Notes: generated from the letters alone by a model not told the origin. DNA of 64,000 nt from Trissonchulus latispiculum (GCA_030248195.1 JASAND010020923.1:1-64000), one strand, 5' to 3'; shown: positions 1-11,219, numbered from the stretch's first letter. Numbers and translations are program-made.

Positions 1-1152
1 GCTTAATTTTTTGTGCTTTAATTTTTGACTGTTACTAGCATCTCATGGTGCCTAGTATATGCTTATTCTTGTATTATGTAGTATTTAATCGCTTGTTTTT
101 GTGTTTTTTCTACATTTGTTAGTTTGATAAATTTAGTCTAGAGCTTATGACTTGCAGTCTGCAGTTGTCTGTTGTGTTGTACTTGTAGCATCATTGCTCT
201 GTACCGTATGTACTGTTTGAGAGTTCAGCTCACGTACCAGTTCGCCATTTGTGCAGTGATCCTCTCGGGAGTTCGGATGGCGAGCCCTGGGGAGATGTAA
301 CGGATCAAGGTTGGAATGGTCAACTTTTCTCTGCTGTTGGCGGTTGTAGCTAGGCTAGCTACCCGCTTGGCTTCCTATAACATCATCAATGTGGGCTGGG
401 ACACGTTTGCAAGTCACGTAGCTCCCCCAACGTGTATGCGTGGGATTGGGTGGGTTCCCCCCTCGTGACTTTGGGAGCTACGTGATTTGGGGGAAATTCT
501 CACTAGGGGGCGCTCGTGGGAGGGTCCAACCCAACACTCGCTTCCCCCCTTCATTCTGTATAATTCTGTCACTGTGAGCGCTTGCTCTTATACTGCTATT
601 CTCCCCCTGTATTGCTGTATATTACGCCCTGTATATATTTGTGTCTCCCTCAGCTCTCCCCAGAGCTTGGTACGTTGGCTGACCCCCGTCAGCCGCTGTA
701 ACTGTAAGTCTAGTTTATTTGTGTGTTTGTTTGTTTTTGCCTGAGGGTTCATCCCAGTATTTTATTGTATTGTTATACTTAATATAACTTGTTGTTCTGT
801 TCTTTATTAAAGTGTATTTAGTTAGGTTTGAGTTTCACTGAGCTCCTCCTAGGTAGGTAGTTCTATTCTGAGTGAGTGAGAGTGCGAGTCATCTCGCCCT
901 TAGAATCGGATTATCTACTGCGTATATTGTCTGGCGAGGCTGTCCCGACCGTCTCCTGTAGTCGGTCTGTTATCCATCTGTGCCACGGTCTCCGCGTCCG
1001 CTACGTCTGGGCGTGGTAACGGTGTTAGTACGTAGGTAAGACTACTAGCCCCGCTACACTACGACTGGTATAGCGCGAGTAATAGATTAATAGTGTGTCA
1101 AGTGTCCGACTTCGGCTTCCTTCGCCATGCGTTTCGTCGGCGATATACACCT
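1..1152. other. Left-edge sequence without a recognised gene
   Basis: No coding exon could be supported here. A pyrimidine-rich, moderately GC-richer stretch (about 220-1090) has the general look of repeat-derived DNA, but no terminal duplication was found. It is probably intron or upstream sequence of the DEG/ENaC gene whose last exon starts at 2247. Confidence 0.4.
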
Positions 1153-1948
1153 ATGCGTTACTTTTGCAAATCTTAACCGATTTAGTAGATTTGGATGCAC
1201 TTGAATGCATTTCTGATCGATCTGCGGTAAAACTTTAAAATTTTAATAAGGGTAACCAAGGGGAACCAAAAACTTGTACTTTGTCTTGAATTTTGTTATT
1301 GAGTTACAAATATGGGACTTCTGGGCACTAAACATTAGATCTGAAAACCGTTCTTCGATCCAGCTTTCGTTTTCTAGAAACTAGCTTAAGGGGGGGTCCA
1401 AATTTTGTTCAATTTTTCGACTTTTTCCGATCTTGCTGATTTCGACATATTTTATGGTCCAAACGGTATATTTTAACTAGTTTTTAAAATTAAAGTTGTA
1501 AGTCCTACGGTTGTCAAGTAATTTCACCTCAAAGTTGAGGTCTCATGTGTTAAACATAGGAAACTTTACAAGCTTCACTTTTTTGGTGTAGTGTCAAGAA
1601 ATCTCGAAACTGGGCAATACTAACCATCCTTGTCTGGTATCATTAGAAAGGCCTGGATAAGTTCTGTGATTTCTTGGAATTAGAATTTTGATCACGAACT
1701 AACGAAAAGACGGATCAAAAAATGGTTTTCAGATTCGTTTTCAGCGATCCAGAAACCCCCTGAAAGCAACTCTCTTCCAAAATTCCAGACAAAAAATTTT
1801 TTGATTCCACTAGGTCCTCCTTTGGAAAACTTAAAAATTTAAATTCTTAAAATTTAAAATTTTGCTGTATATCGATCAGAAATGTATTCAAATGCACCAT
1901 ACCAAATATTAACTAAATCGGTTACGTTTTGCGAAAGCTACGCGGGGG
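1153..1948. repeat. Foldback element (imperfect inverted repeat)
   Basis: The arms read toward each other: the left begins near GCGTTACTTTTGCAAA and contains ACCGATTTAG and TTTCTGATCGAT; the right ends near the complement of the same words (ATCGATCAGAAAT, CTAAATCGGT, TTTGCGAAAGC). The centre carries a module (CTGAAAACCG, CGATCCAGCTTTCG) resembling the centre of the palindromes at 2796, 48874 and 59152. Related outer arms occur at 21390-21651 and in the 77-bp tandem copies at 32158-32312. It lies in the likely last intron of the DEG/ENaC gene. Confidence 0.75.
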
Positions 1949-2246
1949 TACGTCTGCCTTTAGTATCGCCGTTTCGTCCACTGTCGTTGTGTTGATCACT
2001 TGATCACTTTTTGAGAGATCATCAGGCATTGTTTTGAGACTGGGCTGGCTGAGTGACAGCCGGTTTTGCTTGTTCTGGGGAGATCATTCCCCGTTAAATT
2101 ATATATACATTTATTTTTGAGAAGACCTTCTTAGAAGTCCCCACCTAGCCAGCAAACCCCTGTTCAGAATGAGCCCGAATTTTTGGATTTGACCTAACAT
2201 GGATAAACTTAGGAGACTACTCTCAAATTTTTGTTGCATGTTCTAG

Positions 2247-2540
2247 TTTGTCAACTTGCTGGCAGATTTTGGTGGCAACATTTCTCTTTTTCTTGGAGTA
2301 TCAGTGATAACATTCATTGAATTTGCTGTGCTGATCTACGAGCTCTTTACATCTGGTATTTGGCGTAACAAAAATCTTAAAGAGATGGAAGAGGAGGAAC
2401 CTCCAGTCTACCTGATGAAAATAAATCCCAAAGCGAAAGATCCTTTGAGAGAATTTCCGCCGGGATGGCCCACAGATCATGTCGATATGAATGTAACGCT
2501 GACATTAGAGTCTGATGAAGAGGAAGAGGCAGAGTCTTGA
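2247..2540 (+). CDS. DEG/ENaC sodium channel, terminal exon (partial gene)
   Basis: This is the last coding exon of an amiloride-sensitive (ASC) family cation channel. It follows a splice acceptor (TTCTAG) and opens in frame as FVNLLADFGG, leading into LGVSVITFIEF, which fits the second membrane segment of DEG/ENaC channels; the Gly-Val-Ser matches the family G-x-S selectivity filter. The 97 residues then give a cytoplasmic tail with a run of acidic residues (EMEEEE near the middle, SDEEEEAES at the end) and stop at TGA. The pore-forming first part, the extracellular cysteine-rich domain and TM1 are not in the window, so they must lie upstream across a long intron. Family assignment is strong; subtype cannot be given from this exon. 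Confidence 0.88.
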   Translation, partial: FVNLLADFGGNISLFLGVSVITFIEFAVLIYELFTSGIWRNKNLKEMEEEEPPVYLMKINPKAKDPLREFPPGWPTDHVDMNVTLTLESDEEEEAES

Positions 2541-2575
2541 ATGTCTGTTATTGTTTGAGTGTGTTTGATAGTATC

Positions 2576-2581
2576 AATAAA
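2576..2581 (+). promoter_or_regulatory. Poly(A) signal AATAAA of the DEG/ENaC gene
   Basis: Canonical AATAAA 36 bases after the stop codon, supporting this as the true gene end. Confidence 0.7.
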
Positions 2582-2795
2582 TGCCCACAAATTTGAATCT
2601 GATAAACATTTCATCAACACACCTGCCAACACACTGATAACCAACAAGACCTTGTAATCTCAAGCCCTAAAATGTGAAAGAGAATAGACCCTTGGTGTGT
2701 TTCCAATTACGTTTCGAAACGTGGAAACTTAAAACTTTATTTTGAAGATTAGGATAGGGTTGCACCAATTTTTGTAAGGTCTTCAGGATTCAATT

Positions 2796-3410
2796 GGATC
2801 TTTTGCGCTTTTCCCCCCCCAGCCCTAACTTTTGATTTTTTTGACCAATAACTTTGAAATTTGGTGTGGGTGCATACTGGAGGCTGGTGAATTCAAAAAT
2901 TCAAAAATTTTAAAATTTTTAAAAATTTTTAAAAATTTTATATTTTTGTTTGGTAAGGGGGGACCAAGGGGAACCAAAACAATTTTTGAAAAAAATTTTG
3001 CTGAAAACATGCATACAGGGGTTTTCTGGGGCGCTGAGCACGAATCTGAAATCCATTTTTCGATTCAGCTTTTCGTTAGCCCAGTATAAGCTTACATGTT
3101 AAGCTTACAACTTTAGCTTATACTGAGCTAACGAAAAGCTGAATCGAAAAACGGATTTCAGATTCGTGCTCAGCGCCCCGGAAAACCCCTATATGCATGT
3201 TTTCAGCAAAATTTTTTTCAAAAAATTTTTTGGTTCCCCTTGCTCCCCCCTTACCAAACAAAAATTTAAAATTTTTTAAAAATTTTTAAAATTTTAAATT
3301 TTTTTCATTTTTGAATTCACCAGCCTCCAGTATGCACCCACACCAAATTTCAAAGTTATTGGTCAAAAAAATCAAAAGTTAGGGCTGGGGGGGGAAAGCG
3401 CAAAAGATCC
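2796..3410. mobile_element. Foldback DNA transposon with target duplication
   Basis: This is a 615-bp near-perfect palindrome. Its ends are GGATCTTTTGCGC on the left and the complement on the right, and the arms continue through AGCCCTAACTTTTGAT to a centre at AAGCTTACA. It is flanked by an 8-bp direct duplication ATTCAATT (2788-2795 and 3411-3418; the next base G also matches). That length suits hAT-type integration (9 bp would suit Mutator-type). No transposase is present. The central module (GCACGAATCTGAAATCC, CGATTCAGCTTTTCGTTAG) recurs in other foldbacks. Confidence 0.85.
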
Positions 3411-3525
3411 ATTCAATTGTCCAAGAGATCCTCGTCTTTGAAGAATGTTAAGCAGTTAGCATCCCATGACTAGGGTTGTTCCGATAAGAAATTGATCGGC
3501 CCGTGCCCGGGCCTATATTATCAGC

Positions 3526-3906
3526 CTATAACCAATCATGCGAAAGAGCAGAATATTCGATGTTTTGAACTTTCTCACTCAAAGCAATTTGAGCGGCTGC
3601 ATATACACAATATTTCAGATGGGATATATCTGTTTTAAATTTTTTACATTTCAATTCAATCCAATAATATACTTTCTCTTTAAACGCTATCCCTTGAAGA
3701 ACAAACTGTAATTGCTCCTTTTGAATGCATGTTTTGCAGCTATGCGAAATTGGAATTAAAATAAACACAGTACACAGCGTTTGTAATATCTGTCTAGTCT
3801 GATGAAAATTATCCTCATTAATTGCGTGCACAGAACTCCAAAAGCCAGCAGACATTGTAAGAAATAACTGTACAGCACGGAGCCAGGTGATAATGGTACT
3901 TGCCAT
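3526..3906 (-). CDS. Hypothetical 126-aa open frame
   Basis: This frame starts with ATG and has a hydrophobic N-terminus (AVQLFLTMSAGFW) that could be a signal peptide or membrane segment. A second hydrophobic stretch (LCTVFILIPI) follows, then several cysteines. An in-frame TGA sits directly before the ATG, so it cannot extend upstream without splicing. No upstream promoter, polyadenylation signal or homologue was recognised. It could be an exon of a multi-membrane receptor, a small secreted protein, or chance. It lies between two mobile elements. Confidence 0.22.
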   Translation of the reverse strand: MASTIITWLRAVQLFLTMSAGFWSSVHAINEDNFHQTRQILQTLCTVFILIPISHSCKTCIQKEQLQFVLQGIAFKEKVYYWIELKCKKFKTDISHLKYCVYAAAQIALSEKVQNIEYSALSHDWL

Positions 3907-4401
3907 TCAGAGACGATTTTCCATATCAGTTTTACACTTTTTAGTTTACTTTTCTTTATTTAAAACACGAACAATAATAAGATGCCAGATCAGTCTTCTG
4001 TCTGCAGCCAGTAACAAATTACTTTGTTTTTGAATGAATTTTGAATAGCTTAGATTAGCTTATAGCTTTTGAATCGCTTAATTTTGAAAAGCCGAAACCG
4101 ATTAATTGGCGTATCAAGTTGTGCTTGTAGTTCAAACCTCTTCTTTCGCTATATCAGGGTTCTCGCAATCTGGAATTCTGTAACTTCTCACACTCTATAA
4201 CTTTTACCATTACTACTACATTGCTATTTTGTTAGATATACCATTGGGGCTGCGGCTGATTAATCTGGGTTCCTTTTCCTACCGAGCCGGTGCAGCAGGC
4301 TTTATGTTTGCTTGCCCCTGACCTTCACAAGAAATTAACTTGATAAAGTTAAAATTCTATTTAAATGCGTGTGAGCACTGAGCAGTGCTTTAATGTAGGG
4401 C
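3907..4401. other. Intergenic stretch, nothing recognised
   Basis: AT-rich sequence without a supported exon, RNA gene or inverted repeat. Confidence 0.4.
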
Positions 4402-4410
4402 CACTATGCT

Positions 4411-6038
4411 GGAGGTGACTAAAACCAGGATCCATTTCAGGATCAGGATCAGGATCGGGTGACTAAAAACAGGATCCATTTCAGGATCGGCTAAAAACTT
4501 CAGGATCGGGTTAGTAGTGGATCCTGATTTCAGGATCGGGTGTCTAAAAACAGGATCCATTTCAGGATCGGCTTGTAACTTCTGGATCAGCTTCAGGATC
4601 GGCTTATAAGTTCAGGGTCGGGTTAGTAGTGGATCCTGATTTCAGGATCGGGTGTCTAAAAACAGGATCCATTTCAGGATCGGCTTGTAACTTCAGGATC
4701 AGCTTCAGGATCGGCTTCCCAAGTTCAGGATTCGACTTGAGGGTGGATCCTGAGGTCAGGATCGGGTGTCTAAAAACAGGATCCATTTCAGGATCAGCTT
4801 GTAACTTCAGGATTACCGTCAGGATCGGCATAGAACTTCAGGATTCGACTTAGGGAAGGATCCTAAGTTCAGGATTGAGTGTCTAAAACAGGATCCATTT
4901 CAGGATCGGCTTGTAACTTCAGGATCAGCTTCAGGATCGGCTTCCTAAGTTCAGGATTCGACTTGAGGGTGGATCCTGAGTTCAGGATCGGGTGTCTAAA
5001 AACAGGATCCATTTCAGGATCGGCTTGTAACTTCAGGATCATAAATCCTTCACATCCTTGAATGGTAAACTTCCTTCTAGTTTTGTCACCCCCCACCTCC
5101 GCTGATCCTGAAGTTACAAGTCCTGAACTCAGGATCCACCCCTGTGTCGGATCCTGAAGTTCTATGCCGATCCTGAAGCTGATCCTGAAGTTACAAGCCG
5201 ATCCTGAAATGGATCCTGTTTTTAGACACCCGATCCTGAACTCTGGATCCACCCCTGTGTCGGATCCTGAAGTTCTATGCCGATCCTGAAGCTGATCTTG
5301 AAGTTACAAGCCGATCCTGAAATGGATCCTGTTTTTAGACACCCGATCCTGAACTCAGGATCCTTCCCTAAGTCGAATCCTGAACTTAGGAAGCCGATCC
5401 TGAAGCTGATCCTGAAGTTACAAGCCGATCCTGAAATAGATCCTGTTTTTAGACACCCAATCCTGAACTCAGGATCCACCCCTGTGTCGGATCCTGAAGT
5501 TCTATGCCGATCCTGAAGCTGATCCTGAAGTTACAAGCCGATCCTGAAATGGATCCTGTTTTTAGACACCCGATCCTGAACTCTGGATCCACCCCTGTGT
5601 CGGATCCTGAAGTTCTATGCCGATCCTGAAGCTGATCTTGAAGTTACAAGCCGATCCTGAAATGGATCCTGTTTTTAGACACCCGATCCTGAACTCAGGA
5701 TCCTTCCCTAAGTCGAATCCTGAACTTAGGAAGCCGATCCTGAAGCTGATCCTGAAGTTACAAGCCGATCCTGAAATAGATCCTGTTTTTAGACACCCAA
5801 TCCTGAACTCAGGATCCACCCCTGTGTCGGATCCTGAAGTTCTATGCCGATCCTGAAGCTGATCCTGAAGTTACAAGCCGATCCTGAAATGGATCCTGTT
5901 TTTAGACACCCGATCCTGAAATCAGGATCCACTACTAACGCGATCTTGAAGTTTTTAGCCGATCCTGAAATGGATCCTGTTTTTAGTCACCCGATCCTGA
6001 TCCTGATCCTGATCCCGATCCTGGTTTTAGTCACTTCC
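4411..6038. mobile_element. 1.6-kb foldback element built of CAGGATC words
   Basis: The ends are GGA(G/A)GTGACTAAAACCAGG and its complement. Both arms are runs of short degenerate units: CAGGATC words alternating with TGTCTAAAAACAGGATCC, TTGTAACTTCAGGATC and similar. The right arm holds a near-identical 340-bp direct duplication (about 5222-5561 against 5562-5901). The arms face each other across a single-copy centre near 5041-5104. A 9-bp duplication CACTATGCT flanks the element (4402-4410 and 6039-6047), the length typical of Mutator-like elements. Long open frames on both strands are products of the repeat and are not genes. Confidence 0.85.
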
Positions 6039-6118
6039 CACTATGCTTTGTGTGTGATATTTTGCTTTCTTTTCAAAGAATCAAGGATTCTTATATGTAG
6101 TTTTGCTCTTGCCATTAA

Positions 6119-6729
6119 CCCTTTAATGCCTGAATTTTCTCTGGACTAACGGCTGAAAATGACCGATTTCACATTTTTGGCTGCGGTTTTTTACTGGGAG
6201 CACGTATAGAGATGGAACTACCACCAATCGATAGAGAATGGATTGTTCTGCATTTCGTATGTATGCATTGAAGGATCCCCGATGCTCCCAGAAAAAGTTA
6301 GAAGCCGTCAAAGTCGGAAAAAGTGCGAATTTTTGAGAAAGTTCCATTGCAGAAAATCAACTAATTGATTTCTAGGAGCAAGAGTTGATTCTGAGGCAGA
6401 ATAAACTATACGTTATTTTAATGCGCAGAATCTCCCCTATCACCTGATGAAACGGCTTTTCCGCCGACGCACTACCGCTGACTCTGGATTCGTTTGAATG
6501 CAGTGCTCGAACAGGGCTTGAAATCACACAAAATTTTCATTGCCTTCGGAATGCTATAGAAACTCGATTTTTCAAGCAGGTGTGGAAATATTTTCTGAAA
6601 ATAGGGTGGACGCTTTGAAGAAAAAAGGAGCAAATTTCCAGACTGCCAACCGGTAACTGGACCCTGTCCCAAAAATAAGATGACGAAAATCGCCATTTGG
6701 GCCATATGGCCCTTACCGGCATTAAAGGG
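6119..6729. mobile_element. piggyBac-like MITE, copy 1
   Basis: This 611-bp element is flanked by TTAA on both sides (6115-6118 and 6730-6733). Its terminal inverted repeat is CCCTTTAATGCC at the left and GGCATTAAAGGG at the right. The TTAA target and CCC start match the piggyBac superfamily. No transposase is present. A diverged copy lies in the opposite orientation at 38587-39106. Confidence 0.82.
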
Positions 6730-6733
6730 TTAA

Positions 6734-7143
6734 AGGAATGCCGGACACATTCTTTCTTTAGGATTGATGGCTCATAGCTGAGCTTCTAATCATTTATCAG
6801 CTCAGCAAACATTTTAAACAAGTAACAGATGCAGAAAAGAATGCCTAATGTGTGTTGAATCTTCATTCACAACTTAAAACCAAGCTCGTTATCGTCAACA
6901 GTTATTTAACAAGAATATTAACAATTATTTCTATTTGTATTCAGACAATGTTTTGGACGTTTTGTTCTCTACACTAACCAAATAAGTATTCGTTATAAAT
7001 AATAAAGGTAAAATAAATAATAATAAGGGTTACTGAAAATGTACGTCCAGTAAAAACTTAATCTATTTCACAATATCTTGCTTGTTTCTACAACTTTTAT
7101 TTAAGGTATTTTATTGCAAGCCTGATTTCTTCAATTTCATAGC
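6734..7143. other. Upstream region of the GPCR
   Basis: AT-rich intergenic DNA. It ends in TTTCATAG one base before the receptor start codon; this looks like a 3' splice site and could be a trans-splice acceptor if the organism is a nematode. Confidence 0.35.
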
Positions 7144-8151
7144 ATGAATAACTCAACCAACAACGCCGAAACGTCGCTGGATGTGAAGTCATTGGTTCAA
7201 AACATCATATATGCTTCAGAAGGAATGATTCAGGTTCTAGGCAATCTGCTTATCATCATCATAATTGCAACCACTAAATCACTTCAGCGGAAAGAATACT
7301 TCTTGCCTGCCGCGTTGGCGTTCAGCGATGGAATAACTGGTTTGGGTCAAGTTACAGCTGGTATTGGTCGACAATATGTGGTAATGGCTGGAGAATATAG
7401 TGACTTACAGACTACATGGGAATGCATCTTAAAACCTTACTGCCAGTTCTTTCTATGGGGATGCTATTTGGTACCAACTATGCTTGTGCTCATTTCAGTT
7501 GATCGATTGATTGCGTGTGCCAGCATTAAATTGTACATATCACTGACCGAAAAACATATCTTTTTGATGATTTCAGCTGGAGTGGGTGTCTGTGTAGTGT
7601 TGTATTTTATATCGATGTATGTTTCCTACGATGCTGCAGAAAGGTTTGGGCGAATGTATCCCAAGATCTGCTATTTAAGCTGGGGTCTAACACAATGGTT
7701 TAATTCCCGTGTCTACTGGATGTATCAATTTGTAGGATCGGTGGCTACAGTGCTACTGTATGCAATAGCAATGGCTTGCCTTTGGTGTCAGAAGGATGAC
7801 GTCGTGAACGAGGTTCTAAAAGTTAAGAAGCAAAGACAAGCTAAAATAACAAAATTAATAACATGGATTATGGTTTTCACATTTTTCTTATATACCATTC
7901 CGTTAGCCATTTTAGTGTACTACAATTTCATGAAAGCTCCGGTTATTGTCATGGACATAGTCATTCCTGCCTGCTGGATTGCGGTTAACCTTAATTCTGC
8001 TAATAACATTATCATTTACTTTATGAAAAATGAAGATATGAGAAAGGGCACTTTAAGGTTGTTGAGATTTTCAAAAACAAAAATACAGCCTATCAGCAGT
8101 GTTGCAATGAGTAGCAGAGCGCTAGACAGAAGCTCATTTTCCAAGCATTAG
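7144..8151 (+). CDS. Rhodopsin-like GPCR, nematode srsx-type chemoreceptor
   Basis: This intronless 335-residue seven-transmembrane receptor has an N-terminus with a possible glycosylation site (NNST). TM1 is at about 22-43. TM2 includes LAFSDGITGLG (58-68). A cysteine before TM3 lies in TWECILKPYC (91-100), and TM3 ends in a DRL version of the DRY motif (120-122). TM4 is at about 139-161, TM5 about 193-214 and TM6 about 236-260. TM7 carries NSANNIIIY (284-292) in place of NPxxY. The LSxxD-like TM2 signature and overall layout match the nematode srsx family of orphan chemosensory receptors; ligand and G-protein partner are unknown. The start is the first ATG, just after a splice-acceptor-like AG. 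It appears intact. A divergent peptide receptor is the alternative. Confidence 0.85.
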   Translation: MNNSTNNAETSLDVKSLVQNIIYASEGMIQVLGNLLIIIIIATTKSLQRKEYFLPAALAFSDGITGLGQVTAGIGRQYVVMAGEYSDLQTTWECILKPYCQFFLWGCYLVPTMLVLISVDRLIACASIKLYISLTEKHIFLMISAGVGVCVVLYFISMYVSYDAAERFGRMYPKICYLSWGLTQWFNSRVYWMYQFVGSVATVLLYAIAMACLWCQKDDVVNEVLKVKKQRQAKITKLITWIMVFTFFLYTIPLAILVYYNFMKAPVIVMDIVIPACWIAVNLNSANNIIIYFMKNEDMRKGTLRLLRFSKTKIQPISSVAMSSRALDRSSFSKH

Positions 8152-9516
8152 TTTACTAAATCAGTTTAAAGTTTACAGTGAGAAAAGCGCAGGAATCCCT
8201 CATTAAAATCCACTTTCGATGTTCCAGACATTCACTAAATTAAGCCATCTTGTTTCTGTTCCGAGTTGGATAGTTCACGTTAAGATTGTTATTACAACAA
8301 CGAAATACATTATACCAAACCTTGGATGCATTGGATACGGTGAGTTTTTAGATTTAGGTGTCTAATGAAAAGGACATCCACATCACATGGTAAGTGGTAA
8401 CGCTGCGTACTTAGTTGTAAAAAGACATTGAGAACCTCTCTTTAACCTCTCTTTACTTCTTTTCTTAACATGAAACACTAGATCTGTGCTTGCTTGAACG
8501 GTAATGCTCGAAAGCATGCGATGTGTGTTCCTATCAAATGGGTTGTTTCAAACTTCAGCAAGCAAGAATTCATTCCATTTACATACATGGTTTGGGGCAG
8601 CATAACCCTGTTACACTCTTTAAGCTTAAAATTTATATGGGTGGGGAATAATATTTCAGAAGAATTTGCTTATATACGTATTTAACATATAAATTGGTGA
8701 TATGTTCTGAGCACAGCAGTTTTGAACAATCATTAGTCCTCGAAGCATCAAAGTTGTTGAACCCTAAAACAGATAATTTTGGAAAGTTTCATCAGTTTTC
8801 AATTAGACTGGCGCCTGTTACAAACAGTGTGTTGTGAACCGAAAAGGAGTCACAACCACGCAACCGCACACTTTGAGGTTTTAATGGATACCCACATGTG
8901 TGGTATCGATCTGTGCATGGCTATGGGCTCGTGATTTAATGTCTTCATTAGTTCATTTAAAAGGTGATGTCGGCAGTTGAAGGTACCTCTGCCCAGTGTC
9001 CTGTAAGCATTGTCCAGTTTTGCTTATTATACTTGTTTTTGGTTCTTTAAAGTTGCATATATACTTCTATTCTAAAGTGATGCATATAATAAAGAACTTG
9101 GACTTGCATACTTGGACAACAATACTGCATATCTAATCATAAAATATAAAAATTGATCGCTGAAATTTTTTGACATATTACTCAATTGTCGTGTTAACAG
9201 TGACATTTTAACACATTATGGTCGAACGAGCCATGTTGACCAAGTGGCGATTTTTTATATCTAGTGGCCAGTTATCAGTTGGCAGTATGGACTCTTCTTA
9301 TGCATCACATTCAACCACACCAGCCAGAGTTTGATTGTGTCTGTTTGGTGTAGATTTGTCCAAATCTGATTGGCTGAATTTTCAAGTATCAAAGTAGAAC
9401 GTTGGTCTACTTTTACTTCATGGGCTTCAAGTCAAAGTCCAGTCAAGTCAAGTCACGTCAAAGCTATCTGTAAATGATTGATGGGACTTGACTTGACGCG
9501 AAACTTGGTGGTTGTA
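8152..9516. other. GPCR 3' side and intergenic DNA
   Basis: Contains the receptor 3' untranslated region and AT-rich sequence. A short CAAGTCAAGTCA repeat with an inverted partner occurs near 9425-9500. No further gene is supported. Confidence 0.4.
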
Positions 9517-9519
9517 AAC

Positions 9520-10578
9520 TAGGCTTAACGATAATGTAGCTTTCCTTCTTGATAGTGGTATCCCCTTGCTAGAAGGCGATGCAATTGCAGAATGTCTGAA
9601 CGAATATTCGGCAAACTGTGTGGATACGAATAAATCTACATCTCAAGAACAATGCCAGACTCGTGTCCAGGCAATCAAAGCAAAGAATTTCCCAAACTTT
9701 GACTTTAAATTTATCGAAGATGTTTTTTCAATTTTTGCAATCACTAGACACAACGAAATCAATAAGACTCGCTAGCAGCCTAGTCTGCTTACATGTGTGG
9801 CTAAGGTAATTTATGTCCCTCTGTGCTCTGACTGATCTTTACAATCACCTCTTACTTATCGGAAAGATTCCATCAGGAGCCGGTTCCATAAAACTTTGAC
9901 TCGCATGCTGGTACTAGCATGTGAGAACTCGCAATGCTAGTGCTAGTCGTGGAGTCAAGTGTACCATAAAACTTTTCGCTTGACTCGACGAAATTAGCTA
10001 AGCGAGCGCGGCGACTCGACAAACTAGCAGTGCTAGTGCGAGGACTAACACTGCGAGTGCGAGTTCGCCAGAAAATAACCATAATCATATAAAAAATTGC
10101 ATAAAATTCAAATCTAAATGAAAATTTGTAAAAACTGCAGACATTCTAATAAAGATTCAAAAACGTGCGTCTCTTGATTTTTAGTCTATTTTGATAAAAA
10201 ATAAAAAAGTTATCAAACTTTAATTATCACTTCTCTAGTCAAAATAGACTAAAGAACTAGACGGATGCTAGTAGCGTACTAGCAAGGGTAGACGAAAGTT
10301 TTATGGAACCCGATTAGTCTACAAGTGTTCAAACTTGTGAGAAGCTAGACTCGCAAGTCGAGTGCTAGTAGCTACTCGACTACGAGGGTTTTATGGTACA
10401 CTTGAGGTGCTAGACTCGACAACTAGCATGAGTCTAGCTGTCGAGTCAAGTATTCGCAAACTTTTATGGAACCGGCCCCAGGATTTAAGTGTGCAAGAAT
10501 AACTCCTATCCACAAAAAAAGGAGATGGAACAAATAAAGCTAACTACCGCCCTATTTCAGTACTTCCGACAATAGCAG
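9520..10578 (+). pseudogene. Decayed non-LTR retrotransposon reverse transcriptase
   Basis: Translating from about 9520 gives DNVAFLLDSG and AECLNEYSAN, then, after a frame change near 9725, FLQSLDTTKS. A stop is followed by LCALTDLYNH and LLLIGKIPSG up to 9878. After a 600-bp insertion the frame resumes at 10484 as FKCARITPIHKKGDG and NKANYRPISVLPT. These are the hallmark early blocks of non-LTR (LINE) reverse transcriptases (x-TPIHKKGD and NYRPIS). Catalytic blocks such as FADD are not seen. The copy is dead: it has stops, a frameshift and an insertion. A weak continuation (KKLEPYLTNYPS) appears at 11157-11219 after more inserted sequence. Confidence 0.82.
9879..10478. mobile_element. MITE inserted in the reverse transcriptase remnant
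   Basis: This 600-bp element has inverted ends GCCGGTTCCATAAAACTTT and the complement AACTTTTATGGAACCGGC. Its arms are rich in ACTAGCA/CGAGTC words. Removing it joins the host frame exactly (KIPSG to FKCARI) once one copy of the 5-bp duplication CAGGA (9874-9878 and 10479-10483) is dropped. That fixes the insertion boundary precisely. Confidence 0.85.
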
Positions 10579-11156
10579 TTCTAAAAGAACCGGTGGAACC
10601 GGAACCAGAACCGGAACCGGTAGGAGTTTTAGAACCGGAACCGGTTCTAATGTAAACTTTGGCTGTTTGAAACTTCAATCAAGGTTTATTTTGTAAAATT
10701 TTAATATCTTGTTAGGAATTTGAAGTTAGCCGTTAGAATTTAAACTTCATTTTGGAAATTCTATTTAGATTGAAATTTTGAGGACGGATAGGTTTATGTG
10801 TAAATGATAGAAGATTTGATATCTTATTTCATGGTAAATTTTTAACAGGAGTTTTAAGTCAATGTTGTAAGTTTTCTGGAAAGGTTACAACAAACGAATA
10901 ACTACTGAGCAATACCTAGTATCCCTGGACTCTGAGATACAATTCTTCTTTAATGATAATTGGCTAGCGCTACGGAAAAAGAATGATTTTGGCGGCTTAC
11001 TAAAAAATTTTCATATTTCATTGTCATATTTTCGTATTTTATGTTTGATAGAAAATAGCGCTTTGCTAGAGTTATATTGACGACCGGCAATACTGTCCGG
11101 TGTTTACCGGCAATTACAGAGGCTAGTCAATTGCAGGTGAGCTGGGTGCAACCCTA
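10579..11156. repeat. Insert-like segment with AACCGG-rich tract
   Basis: Starts with a degenerate run of GAACCGGAACC units (about 10579-10650) and continues as AT-rich DNA. It separates the recognisable reverse transcriptase block ending at 10578 from a possible continuation at 11157. Its ends and duplications could not be fixed. Confidence 0.4.
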
Positions 11157-11219
11157 ATCAAGAAATTAGAACCCTATCTAACTAACTATCCTTCCCTAAT
11201 TAAAAGTAAAAAGGCATCA

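Noticed and set aside
295..1058. Possible solo LTR (TGTAAC start, CTACA end, internal promoter-like text)
   Set aside because: No target duplication at these ends and no second copy in the window; ends were chosen only by pattern.
4411..6038. CRISPR-like array from regularly spaced repeats
   Set aside because: Units are degenerate, unevenly spaced and inverted halfway, with target duplications; this is a eukaryotic mobile element.
4604..6149. Many open frames on both strands with DPEMDPVFRHP-type repeated peptides
   Set aside because: They are translations of the CAGGATC-word foldback arrays and occur in mirrored form on both strands.
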